From: Myxococcaceae bacterium
Lineage (GTDB): Bacteria > Myxococcota > Myxococcia > Myxococcales > Myxococcaceae
Direction of reading: 5' to 3'
Assembly: GCA_016793725.1 (NCBI GenBank)
Contig: JAEUJP010000478.1
Location: forward strand, 1-34,163
DNA length: 34,163 nt
Part shown: piece by piece, positions 26,620 to 34,163 of the stretch
How positions within the stretch are numbered: position 1 is the first letter of the stretch
Layout of the letters: the number at the start of each line of letters is the position of its first letter
Notes under the pieces: model-generated
Seen by the model: only the letters and a program-made list of their open reading frames with translations
What the model was told of the DNA's origin: nothing
Databases searched by the model: none
Translations under genes and position numbers: made by a program

Positions 26620-26772
26620 GTGAAGAAGCTGCTCGTCATCGCCGCGTTCATCGGAGCTGCCCTGTGGGTCGGGGTCGCTCCGGCCGAGGCAAACCCGACG
26701 CCCGACGATGACGAGCAGTCGCAGGTCGCGAAGAAGCGCCGCGACGGCGGCACCCGCGACGAAGAAGACTGA
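26620..26772 (+). CDS. Small secreted acidic/basic peptide, unknown function
   Basis: A 50-residue frame beginning at GTG, 9 bases after the cytochrome c stop. The N-terminus is a signal peptide (KKLLVIAAFIGAALWVGVAPAEA, likely cut after A24), leaving a 26-residue mature peptide that is highly charged (TPDDDEQSQ, then KKRRDGGTRDEED). AGAG upstream serves as a weak ribosome-binding site. Position and signal peptide argue for a real gene, but its length is small and I know no homologue. It might interact with the bc complex or the cytochrome; this is inference. Confidence 0.55.
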   Translation: MKKLLVIAAFIGAALWVGVAPAEANPTPDDDEQSQVAKKRRDGGTRDEED

Positions 26773-26782
26773 GCCGCACCCT

Positions 26783-26820
26783 GCCCCGGCGTGCCTGGAG
26801 CAGGTTCAAGACACCGGGGC
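26783..26820. terminator. Hairpin between converging genes
   Basis: GCCCCGGCGT (26783-26792) pairs with ACACCGGGGC (26811-26820) with a single mismatch around an 18-base loop. It lies between the end of the cytochrome operon and the end of the converging kinase gene, the usual place for a bidirectional terminator. No T-run follows on either strand. Confidence 0.5.
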
Positions 26821-26858
26821 CCGGTCGAGACACTCGGGCACCGTCGAGCCCGTACCGT

Positions 26859-28532
26859 TCAGTTCGCGCTGCTCTTCGCCTTGAACAGGTCGGCCTTCAG
26901 CACCACCTCGCCGCCCGCCGGCACCTTGATCGACACCTGCTTCGTCACGCCGAGCTGCTTGTTGCGCAGCGTGAACGTCGCTGTGCCCGCCGGCACCGTG
27001 ATGGGCGCCACCGGCGTCACCCCGTAGCTGCGCCCCTGGTAGATGACCTCGGCCCACGGGTTCACCCGCACCGTGACCCGGCCTGGCCGCGGCACCGTGC
27101 GGCGGCGCGCAGGCTTCTCGACCGCGCGCACCGGCTCGACGGGCGGCGGTGCCACCGCGACGGCTCCGGCATCGGGCCCAACGTCGAGCCCGGGCTCGGC
27201 CTCAGCCGCGACCGGGCGCACCGGCGCCTTCTTGTGCACCGGCGGCTTCGGCGGCGGAGGCAGCGGCGGCGACACCACCACCACCTGCGCCGGTGACCGC
27301 AGCGCCCACGCCAGACCGACGCCGGCGACGAGAAGGGCGAGCCCCACGGCGATGGGCCAGCGTGGCGCGCGCGCGCGCGCGGCCAGCGACGGCTCGTTCG
27401 TCGTCGTCGCGAGATCGGCCGGCTTCGCCTCGTGCTCGGGCGGGTCGGTGTCGCGCCGACCGCCCTGCAGGCGCCGCTCGATCATCGTCGGCGCCGACGC
27501 GACCATGTCTGACGCCGGCACCGCTGCCGCCCCGGCGGGAATCACGAACGGCGCCGACAGCACGTCGGTGCCGAAGCCCAGCGGCATCTGCCGCGGCGCC
27601 ACCGCGACGTTCTGGTTCGCCGCCTCTTTGCCGAACGTGCGCTCGAGCCAGTCGGCCACGTGCGCGTGGGTGAGCGGCTCGCCGGTCGATGACACGTACG
27701 CCTCGAGGGCGTGCGCCATGTCGTCGGCGCTCGCGAAGCGGTCTTTGGCGTTCGGGTACAGCGCCCGCTCGAGAATGTCGTTCAGCGCCGCGTCGAGCTC
27801 GTGCCGCCGCGAGAACCCGACGCGCGGCTTGCGCGCCTCTTCGAGCGTCGCCGGCACACACGCCGGGCGCTCGTTGAAGAGCACCTCGTGCAGCGTCACC
27901 CCCATCGCGTAGATGTCGGTGCGCGCGTCGAGCGTCGCGTCGGCGATGAACTGCTCGGGCGCCATGTAGCCGAACTTGCCCTTCGTCGTGCCGGCGCGCG
28001 TCGACGACGACGCGTTCATCGCCTTCGCGATGCCGAAGTCGACCAGCTTCACGCCGCCCGCGAAGCTCACCAGCACGTTGTCGGGCGTCACGTCGCGGTG
28101 CAAGAGCCCCAGCGGCTCGCCGCGCTCGTCTTTCAGCTGATGCGCGAAGTGCAGCCCCTGCAGGGCGAGCGCACAGACGCGTGCCGCGACGCGCGGGTCG
28201 GCGCGCGTGCGGGTGCGCGAGAGCTGCTCGACGCAGGCGTGCAGGCTGCGGCCGTGCACGTATTCCATCGCGATGAACCAGTCGTCGCCCTCGTGCCCGA
28301 GCTCGAAGATCTGCACGATGTTCGGGTGCTGCAGCTGACCCGCCAGCCGCGCCTCGTTCACGAACATGTCGACGAAGCTCTGGTCGGTCGCCAGGTGCCT
28401 CAAGATGCGCTTGATGACGACCGTCTTCGAGAAGCCGGCCGGCCCGTCTTGCCGCGCGAGAAACACCTCGCCCATGCCGCCCGTCGCGAGCAGCTGCAGC
28501 AGTCGGTATTTCCCGAGCTTTTCCGGAGTCAT
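26859..28532 (-). CDS. Membrane Ser/Thr protein kinase with PEGA domain
   Basis: A 557-residue Hanks-type kinase. Residues 8-285 are the catalytic domain: ATGGMGEV loop (16-23), K41, HRDVTPDN (145-152), DFG (165-167), APE (191-193). A disordered segment (about 300-390) leads to one membrane helix (393-411), a Pro-rich linker, and a PEGA domain (about 485-548; VTVRVNPWAEVIYQGRSYG). The kinase is cytoplasmic and the PEGA domain, a surface-layer-type beta domain, is outside the membrane. It follows the deacetylase gene with 23 bases between, on the same strand. The HRDVTPDN form with Val-Thr is common in myxobacterial kinases. Confidence 0.92.
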   Translation of the reverse strand: MTPEKLGKYRLLQLLATGGMGEVFLARQDGPAGFSKTVVIKRILRHLATDQSFVDMFVNEARLAGQLQHPNIVQIFELGHEGDDWFIAMEYVHGRSLHACVEQLSRTRTRADPRVAARVCALALQGLHFAHQLKDERGEPLGLLHRDVTPDNVLVSFAGGVKLVDFGIAKAMNASSSTRAGTTKGKFGYMAPEQFIADATLDARTDIYAMGVTLHEVLFNERPACVPATLEEARKPRVGFSRRHELDAALNDILERALYPNAKDRFASADDMAHALEAYVSSTGEPLTHAHVADWLERTFGKEAANQNVAVAPRQMPLGFGTDVLSAPFVIPAGAAAVPASDMVASAPTMIERRLQGGRRDTDPPEHEAKPADLATTTNEPSLAARARAPRWPIAVGLALLVAGVGLAWALRSPAQVVVVSPPLPPPPKPPVHKKAPVRPVAAEAEPGLDVGPDAGAVAVAPPPVEPVRAVEKPARRRTVPRPGRVTVRVNPWAEVIYQGRSYGVTPVAPITVPAGTATFTLRNKQLGVTKQVSIKVPAGGEVVLKADLFKAKSSAN

Positions 28533-28555
28533 CGGCCCAGCAACAAAAAGACGGT

Positions 28556-29473
28556 TCAGTTTAGGTCAAATCGGCTCGCTGCATCTCGCAGCGTCAGGCA
28601 GTCGGAGCTCTCTTTCATCCACCCAAACAGCTTCGACAGTCGAGAGAGCTTCTCGGTTGCTGGAACCTTCAGGTCTCGCTGCTGGCGCGCGAGCTCTTCG
28701 GGTATGCCGTCGCTCACGTCGAGCACGTCGACCGCATGCAGCTCGAAGTTGAGCAGCGGCAGCGCGCTGACCGCGCGGTACGTCATCGTCACCACCGGCC
28801 ACGGCATCATCGTCACGAACGTGCCGATGAACGGCACACGCGTCACCGGAGCGACGGCGATGGGCAGCTCTTTCAGCGGCGCGTCGCCCTTGCCGTAGGG
28901 CTGATCGAGCGCGGGCCGGTAGGGGAAGATGGGCGCGAGCAGCACGCGCGGCGAGTCGAGAATCGCGCGCGACGGCCGGCCGAGCACCTTGAGCGCGCCC
29001 ATCACGCCCGCCTTCGCCGCCCAGTACGGCGCGGCCGGGTACGCCGACGAGTCGTAGGCGTAGCCCTTGCGCGCGACCGCGCGGAGCAGCGCCGCCGACA
29101 GCGTGTAGCCCGGCGCACGAAACCCGACGGGCGGCGCGCCCGACGCTTCGGTGATGGCGGTGTGGGCGGCGTCGAGGTCTTGCTCGATGCGATCGGCCGG
29201 CCAGCGCGACATCGCGTAGTCGTGCGCGAACGAGTGGCTCGCGATCTCGACGCCCGCCTCGCGCGCACGGCGCAACGAAGGCCCCGCCTCGGCGCCGATC
29301 GCGAAGAACGTCGCCGGCACGCCGGCCTTGTCGAACAGCTCGAGGTACCGCGGCACGGCGACGGCGTCGACGAGCGAGCGCGCGCGATCGTCGAGCACCG
29401 ACTCGGGCACACCCTGAATGCGGCAGTAGTGCTGCAGCGAGTCGAGGTCGACGGAGATCGCCGAGACCTTCAT
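28556..29473 (-). CDS. Polysaccharide deacetylase (NodB-type)
   Basis: A 305-residue carbohydrate esterase family 4 type enzyme. Motif 1 is SVDLDSL with the catalytic and metal aspartates, motif 2 is SHSFAH with the two metal histidines, and motif 3 is FRAPGY. No signal peptide is present, so it acts on cytoplasm-facing or lipid-linked substrates like ArnD. The ATG overlaps the glycosyltransferase stop by 4 bases (ATGA), with AAGGG upstream. The pairing with a DPM1-like glycosyltransferase recalls the ArnC/ArnD order: a sugar is put on a lipid carrier and then deacetylated. The actual sugar is unknown. Confidence 0.88.
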   Translation of the reverse strand: MKVSAISVDLDSLQHYCRIQGVPESVLDDRARSLVDAVAVPRYLELFDKAGVPATFFAIGAEAGPSLRRAREAGVEIASHSFAHDYAMSRWPADRIEQDLDAAHTAITEASGAPPVGFRAPGYTLSAALLRAVARKGYAYDSSAYPAAPYWAAKAGVMGALKVLGRPSRAILDSPRVLLAPIFPYRPALDQPYGKGDAPLKELPIAVAPVTRVPFIGTFVTMMPWPVVTMTYRAVSALPLLNFELHAVDVLDVSDGIPEELARQQRDLKVPATEKLSRLSKLFGWMKESSDCLTLRDAASRFDLN

Positions 29474-30192
29474 TCGCCCTTGACTCGAATGACGTAGACG
29501 AGGCGGCCGACCTGCTTGAGCACGTTCGGCACGCGCTTGAAGAGGTGAATCGACGGCTGCCGCTTCTCGTGCAGCTGAATCGGTATCTCTTCGACGCTGA
29601 CGCTCTGCCAGGCGCGAATCACGAACTCGGAGGCGAACACGTCCATGTCGGCGCCACACTTCGCGAGCACGGGCAACAGCTTCTGCCGCCGAAACGCCTT
29701 GAGGCCGTGCGTGTCGGTGCCCTTGAAGCCGAGCGCCACGCGCAGCGTCGCGTTCAGGCCCCACGTCGCGAGCCGCCGCACTGCGGGGCGCTGATCAGAC
29801 GCGCCGCGGGCCGCCTTCGAGCCCACCACCATGTCGACGTGCTCGAGCCGAGGCAGCGCCGCGTCGTAGAAGGCGTGGTCGCACAGGTCGATCTCTTCGC
29901 AGATGACGATCTCGCCCTTCGCCTCGAGAATGCCGCGCTTCATCGCGCTGCCGTAGTTGGGCGTCTCGTTGTGAAACCACTTCAGCCGCGGGTTGCCCTT
30001 CGTCAGCTCTTCGAGCAGCTGAGGGGTGCGATCTCGCGAGCCGTTCTCGGCGAAGATGACCTCGTAATCGAGCTTGCGCTGGTCGAGCCCCGCCACGAGG
30101 TCGCGGGCAGCCGAGACGATGATTTCTTCCTCGTTGTAGACGGGAATGACGATGGAAATGTGAGGCGCCAAGAGGGTTTGGGCGCGTAGCAC
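29470..30192 (-). CDS. Family 2 glycosyltransferase (DPM1-like)
   Basis: A 240-residue GT-A enzyme: ISIVIPVYNEEE (12-23), ENGSRDRT for nucleotide binding, and EEIDLCD as the D-x-D region. It has no transmembrane segment, unlike ArnC, and matches dolichol-phosphate mannosyltransferase-like enzymes that transfer a sugar to polyprenyl phosphate. The start is GTG 30192 with GAGG 9 bases before it. It begins the operon with the deacetylase and the kinase. It diverges from the zinc-ribbon protein gene over 75 bases that show no clear promoter. Confidence 0.88.
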   Translation of the reverse strand: MLRAQTLLAPHISIVIPVYNEEEIIVSAARDLVAGLDQRKLDYEVIFAENGSRDRTPQLLEELTKGNPRLKWFHNETPNYGSAMKRGILEAKGEIVICEEIDLCDHAFYDAALPRLEHVDMVVGSKAARGASDQRPAVRRLATWGLNATLRVALGFKGTDTHGLKAFRRQKLLPVLAKCGADMDVFASEFVIRAWQSVSVEEIPIQLHEKRQPSIHLFKRVPNVLKQVGRLVYVIRVKGE

Positions 30193-30267
30193 GGAGAATG
30201 ACCTCTCGTCAGCATCGGGGTAACGTCCGCGCCAAGTTCCCCCAAAGATTCAAAATTCGGAGCATGA

Positions 30268-33200
30268 ATGAAGGCGACCTGCCCTTCCTGCAACGCCCAC
30301 CTCAACATCGATGACAAGAAGATCCCGGCGGGCGGCGCACGCATCAAGTGCCCAACCTGTCAGAACATCTTCCCCGTGAAGCCGGGCGGCGCCTCCAGCG
30401 CCGTACCCCTGCCGGGTGCAGCCGCCGCTCAGCCCCCGCCCCCGCCCCCGGCGTCGGGTGCCGTGCCACTGCCCGGCGCCGCGCAGTCGACCCCCAAAGA
30501 CACCGACTGGGAAGACGCGCCCACCCGCATGCAGCCGGCCTTCATACCCCCCGAGGCCGTGCCGGGCGCCACCACCTCGCGCGCCCCGCCCTCGAACGTG
30601 AACGACGCGCAGACCCGCAAGCCCGCCCCCTCGTACAAGCCGCCGTCGGTCGGCAGCGGCGGCGCCGTGCCCCTGCCCGGCATCACCGCCTCGCAGCCCC
30701 AGTCACAGCAATGGGAAGAAGAGTCGACGCGGGTCGCCGACATCCCCATTCCCAGCGCGGCTTACAAGCCGGTGCCGGCTGCGCCGCGTGCGCCCGCGCC
30801 GTCGGCGCACGTCGACTTCAGCTCGTTCGAGGCCACCGCCGGCAACGCCGTACCACTCCCGGGCGCGAGAGCGCCGCACGTCGAGATCTCGGCGCCGACC
30901 CAGCGCATTCCCGCCCAGCGCCCCCCCACCGGCGCCGTGCCGCTGCCCGGCTCGTACGAGGCGACGCAGGCGCACGCGGTGCCCGCTCCGAGCAGCTACG
31001 AGCCGACCCACGCCGGCGCCGTGCCGCTGCCCGGCGCGTTCGACCTGGCCGGCGCGGCCACCCACGTCGGCCCTCCTTCGCGCGGCGCCGTGCCGCTGCC
31101 GGGCGCTTTCGACAGCTCGGGCGCCGCGACGCAGGTACATCGGCCACCGGGTGGCGCCGTGCCGTTGCCGGGCGCGTTCGACCCGGCCGGTGCCGCGACC
31201 CACGTCGGCCCGCCTTCGCGTGGCGCCGTGCCGCTGCCGGGTGCCTTCGACAGCTCGGGCGCCGCGACGCAGGTGCATCGCCCGTCGGGCGGCGCGGTGC
31301 CGCTGCCGGGCCACTCCGACTTCAACAACCGCACGCAGCTCGTGCCGCCGCCGTCGACGACCGCCGTGCCGCTGCCCGGATCGGGCTACGACCTGCCGAC
31401 GACGCAGCAGCCCGCGTTCGGCGGCCACGACGCCTTCGCCGAGTCGGTGCCGCTGCCCGGCGACACGAGCGCGCACACGGCCTCGACCGCACAGAACCCG
31501 TCGTACCAGCCCCCGCCCGAGGCGTTTTCGTTCGACAGTGAGCCGACGAGCGGTGCTTCGCCCGGCTTCGGCGACGTGCCCGAGGCGTCAGACGCAGACT
31601 TCGGCGAGGTGCCCGAGGCTCCGCCCGCGTATGCGGCGCCATCGTACGCGGCGCCGTCGGCCGACTTCGATCTGCCGCCGCCTCCCGAGGCGCCGCCGAC
31701 CTCGACGTCGGGGGGCTTCGACTTCGCCGACCTGCCCTCACCGGCCGGCCAGGCGACCGACCCGGGCGGCTTCGAGCTCGACACGTCGCGCCCGCCCGGC
31801 GACGACCTGCCGTCACCCGCGGGCACCGGCGCAAGCAGCGGCGGCGCCTACGACTTCGCGCCGATGCCGGCGGCGTCGAACCCACCCGCGCCGAGCTTCG
31901 ACCCGGTGAACCCGTCGGCGTCGTTCGGCGAGGTCGACCTGGGCGGAGGCGACTCGCTCGAGTTCGACCCGACGTCGAAGCCGCCGCCCGATGATCTCGA
32001 GGCCGACCTGTCGGCGCCGCTGCCGCCTCCGAAGGCGGCGGCTCCGGCCGACGGGCTCGAGATGTTGTCGTTCATCGACGACACCGCGAAAGAGGCCGGC
32101 GTCAAAGACTCGCCCGCGATGCGGCGGTACCACATCAAGCGCCGCAGCGGAAAAGTGTTCGGCCCGTTCGAAGAGGCCGTGGTCGTGAAGATGCTCGAAG
32201 ACGGGCAGCTGCTCGGCAACGAAGAGGTCTCGCTCGACAGCGAGAGCTGGCAGCCGATCGGCGCAGAGGCCGCCTTCCAGGGTGCGATCGCGAAGCTGAT
32301 GGAGCAGCCGGCGCGCGCTCCGGCGGCGCAGACCGGTGGGCCGCCGCCGTCGACCGGTGGTGCGCCGGGCGTGAGCGTGCCGAGCAACCGGCCGCCGCCG
32401 CCGAGCATGGAGCGGCTGAAGCAGCTCTACGAAGGCCGCATGGCAGCGGTCGCCGTGGTGCAGGGCAAAGACCCGGTGCCGTTCAAGAAGCGCATACCGC
32501 TCATCGTAGCGGGGGTGCTGGTGCTCGGCATCGTCGGTGCGGGCGCGTGGTCGTCGACGACGCGGTACGGGCTGTTCGGGTTGAAGGTGCTGTTCCCCGC
32601 GCGGGTGGCGCAGAACACGACCGAGTTCGCGACGCTGAACGAGGCGAAGAAGGCGCTGCTGGCCGACACGTTCAAGGGCTACAAGAGCGCGAGAGAGAAC
32701 GGCGAGAAGCTCTTGCGCTCGAAGCCGTACCCCGAGGCGCGCGCGGTGTGGATGCAGTCGGTCTACTACCTCGCCCGGCGGTACTCGGCGGCGACGCCGG
32801 CCGACCTGTCGACGGCCGAGGCCGAGCAAGAGAACATCTTGCTGCTCGGTGAGAAGCACGTCGAGGTCGTGAAGGCGCTGGCGCACGCGGCGATCAACGC
32901 GAAAGACAACGACAAGGCGCTGGCGCTGGTCGCGGCGGCGCGGGCGCGGCAAGAGAACGAGAACGATCTCGAGCTGCTGTTCCTGAAGGCCGAGGCGCAG
33001 GCGCTCAAAGGTCAGGTTCCGCAGGCGATGACCGACCTGAAAGCGGTGCTCGAAAAAGACAAGAAGTCGGCGAAGGCGATGCACGCGCTGGGGCTCTTGC
33101 ACCTGAAGCAGAAAGAGGTCGACCTGGCGGCGGGGCGATTCGACGAGGCGCTGCAGGCGAGCCCCGAGCACGTGTCGTCGGCGGTCGAGCTGGCGGCGAT

Positions 33201-34163
33201 CGAGGTGATCGAGCGCAAGAACGCGGCGAAGGGCGTCGAGCTGATCGACGCGGCGCTGAAAGACGAGAACAAGGTGAACCTGGCGCCGGCGGAGCTGGGG
33301 CGGGCGCTGGCGCTGAAGGCGCAGATCGCGGCCGACGCGCGGAAGATCGACGAGGCGGTCGAGTCGTTCGAGGCGGCGCTGAAGGCCGACCCGGCGAACG
33401 TGTTCGCGAAGGGCACGTACGGGGCGCTGCTGGTCGAGCGGCACGACTATGCGAAGGCGACGCCGATGCTGAAAGACGCGGTCGACAAGTCGCCGCAGAA
33501 CCTGGCGTACATCGAGTCGTACCTGAACTCGCTCATCGGCCTGGGCAAGATGGATGAAGCGACGAAGATGATGCAGACGGCGTCGGGGCGGTTCCCGGGC
33601 AACGCGCGCATCGCGTTTCTGTCGGGCCGGGTCGAAGACGGTATGGATCGAACCAAGCAGGCCGAAGAGAGCTACAAGCGGGCGATCAGCGCCGACCCGA
33701 CGATGGTCGAGGCGAACATCGCGCTGGCGGGGCTGTACCTGCGGCTGCACCGGTTCGCCGAGGCGAAGCCGCAGCTCGAAGAGGGCCTGACCAAGGCGCC
33801 CGAAAACGCGCTGGTGCACGTGGGGCTGGGCGAGCTGGCGCTGGCCGAGAACGACGTCGAGCGGGCGCAGGCCGAGCTGAACAAGGCGGTCGAGCTGAAC
33901 CCGAACCTGCCGGGGGCGTTCTTGGGGCTGTCGCGCACGGCGCAGGCGAAGGGCAAGCCCGACATCGCGCAGAAGCAGGCCGAGAAGGCGCTGGCGCTCG
34001 ACCCGAAGATTCACGACGGGCGGCTGCAGCTGGGCACGGCGCTGTGGAAGCTGGGCAAGCTCGACGAGGCGATCGCCGAGCTGAACCAGGCGAAAGAAGA
34101 CGACCCGCGGTCGGTCAACATTCCCATCACGCTCGGAGCGGTGGCGCTCGAGAAGGGCGACCT
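30268..34163 (+). CDS. Zinc-ribbon / VPLPG-repeat / GYF / TM / TPR protein, runs off the window end
   Basis: An open frame of at least 1298 residues without stop. Residues 1-37 are an MJ0042-type zinc ribbon (C5, C8, C28, C31). Residues about 38-610 are low-complexity and Pro-rich, with twelve VPLPG motifs between 46 and 398. Residues 618-678 are a GYF_2 domain (YHIKRRSGKVFGPFEE). A single membrane helix lies at about 743-763. From about 900 to the window end come ten or more TPR units. ATG 30268 has GGAG 5 bases before it; an ATG 4 bases upstream is in another frame. The ribbon-GYF-TM layout recalls the M. xanthus gliding protein GltJ, which has no TPR tail. The protein thus has cytoplasmic peptide-binding domains and a probably periplasmic TPR array. 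Confidence 0.9.
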   Translation, partial: MKATCPSCNAHLNIDDKKIPAGGARIKCPTCQNIFPVKPGGASSAVPLPGAAAAQPPPPPPASGAVPLPGAAQSTPKDTDWEDAPTRMQPAFIPPEAVPGATTSRAPPSNVNDAQTRKPAPSYKPPSVGSGGAVPLPGITASQPQSQQWEEESTRVADIPIPSAAYKPVPAAPRAPAPSAHVDFSSFEATAGNAVPLPGARAPHVEISAPTQRIPAQRPPTGAVPLPGSYEATQAHAVPAPSSYEPTHAGAVPLPGAFDLAGAATHVGPPSRGAVPLPGAFDSSGAATQVHRPPGGAVPLPGAFDPAGAATHVGPPSRGAVPLPGAFDSSGAATQVHRPSGGAVPLPGHSDFNNRTQLVPPPSTTAVPLPGSGYDLPTTQQPAFGGHDAFAESVPLPGDTSAHTASTAQNPSYQPPPEAFSFDSEPTSGASPGFGDVPEASDADFGEVPEAPPAYAAPSYAAPSADFDLPPPPEAPPTSTSGGFDFADLPSPAGQATDPGGFELDTSRPPGDDLPSPAGTGASSGGAYDFAPMPAASNPPAPSFDPVNPSASFGEVDLGGGDSLEFDPTSKPPPDDLEADLSAPLPPPKAAAPADGLEMLSFIDDTAKEAGVKDSPAMRRYHIKRRSGKVFGPFEEAVVVKMLEDGQLLGNEEVSLDSESWQPIGAEAAFQGAIAKLMEQPARAPAAQTGGPPPSTGGAPGVSVPSNRPPPPSMERLKQLYEGRMAAVAVVQGKDPVPFKKRIPLIVAGVLVLGIVGAGAWSSTTRYGLFGLKVLFPARVAQNTTEFATLNEAKKALLADTFKGYKSARENGEKLLRSKPYPEARAVWMQSVYYLARRYSAATPADLSTAEAEQENILLLGEKHVEVVKALAHAAINAKDNDKALALVAAARARQENENDLELLFLKAEAQALKGQVPQAMTDLKAVLEKDKKSAKAMHALGLLHLKQKEVDLAAGRFDEALQASPEHVSSAVELAAIEVIERKNAAKGVELIDAALKDENKVNLAPAELGRALALKAQIAADARKIDEAVESFEAALKADPANVFAKGTYGALLVERHDYAKATPMLKDAVDKSPQNLAYIESYLNSLIGLGKMDEATKMMQTASGRFPGNARIAFLSGRVEDGMDRTKQAEESYKRAISADPTMVEANIALAGLYLRLHRFAEAKPQLEEGLTKAPENALVHVGLGELALAENDVERAQAELNKAVELNPNLPGAFLGLSRTAQAKGKPDIAQKQAEKALALDPKIHDGRLQLGTALWKLGKLDEAIAELNQAKEDDPRSVNIPITLGAVALEKGD
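31015..31290 (+). repeat. Four 69-base tandem coding repeats
   Basis: Units at 31015, 31084, 31153 and 31222, each 69 bases (23 residues), begin GAVPLPGAFD. Units 1 and 3 end in ATHVGPPSR and units 2 and 4 in ATQVHRP-x-G, so the array is a duplicated 138-base pair of units, a sign of recent unequal recombination. Length variation between strains would be expected. Confidence 0.9.

Noticed and set aside
24014..26772. Cytochrome genes as a nitrite or sulfur respiration module
   Set aside because: Rieske, PEWY and four b-haem histidines define a bc/b6f-type complex; no reductase genes are present.
31015..31290. CRISPR-like array
   Set aside because: Repeats are contiguous 69-base coding units in frame with a long protein; no spacers.

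Overview
The window is high-GC bacterial DNA with the gene content of a myxobacterium or close relative (Myxococcota). Pointers are a rpoN/lpt cluster, GYF-PilZ and zinc-ribbon-GYF-TPR proteins, a PEGA-tailed Ser/Thr kinase, an FHA regulator with an NtrC-like tail, and several sizeable proteins I cannot place. Genes are densely packed, many start at GTG, and many overlap by 4 bases. No rRNA, tRNA, CRISPR array, integrase or insertion sequence was seen, so this reads as chromosomal core plus lineage-specific genes.

Region by region. 104-5684 (minus): a five-gene operon joining both steps of nicotinamide salvage (nicotinate phosphoribosyltransferase and a nicotinamidase-like hydrolase) to a PP2C phosphatase, a zinc-ribbon kinase and a von Willebrand A protein. 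These last three form the YegK/YegI/YegL ('TerY-P') type of signalling triad. A near-consensus housekeeping promoter with a palindrome over its -35 box sits in front. 6031-10357 (plus): small sigma factor, LptC-like lipoprotein, double-domain LptA, LptB and RpoN. 10472-12360 (plus): response regulator, GYF/PilZ protein and long-form ribosome hibernation factor. 12368-15430 (minus): unknown protein and a GH3 lipoprotein (NagZ-like), back to back with ptsN (15434-15979, plus), followed by an unknown gene. 16856-20019 (minus): nucleotidyltransferase-like protein, UDP-glucose dehydrogenase and a UbiA-family prenyl-phosphate phosphoribosyltransferase. 20056-22174 (plus): glycosyltransferase-methyltransferase fusion and an unknown protein. 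22175-22514: non-coding, dominated by a large imperfect inverted repeat. 22515-23978 (minus): FHA regulator with a decayed AAA+ domain. 24014-26772 (plus): Rieske protein, cytochrome b fused to two c-type haem domains, a soluble cytochrome c and a 50-residue secreted peptide. 26859-30192 (minus): Ser/Thr kinase, polysaccharide deacetylase and family 2 glycosyltransferase. 30268 to the end (plus): a very long zinc-ribbon / VPLPG-repeat / GYF / TM / TPR protein that runs off the window.

How they fit: much of the window serves the cell envelope (LPS transport, cell-wall recycling, sugar-nucleotide and prenyl-linked sugar chemistry) and its regulation (sigma factor, RpoN, PtsN, FHA, kinases), with one respiratory bc-type complex. 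The strongest candidate for an undescribed system is the NAD-salvage plus kinase/phosphatase/vWA operon. A second general observation is a marked scarcity of the trinucleotide GGA/TCC on both strands and across codon boundaries, which appears to shape synonymous codon choice.
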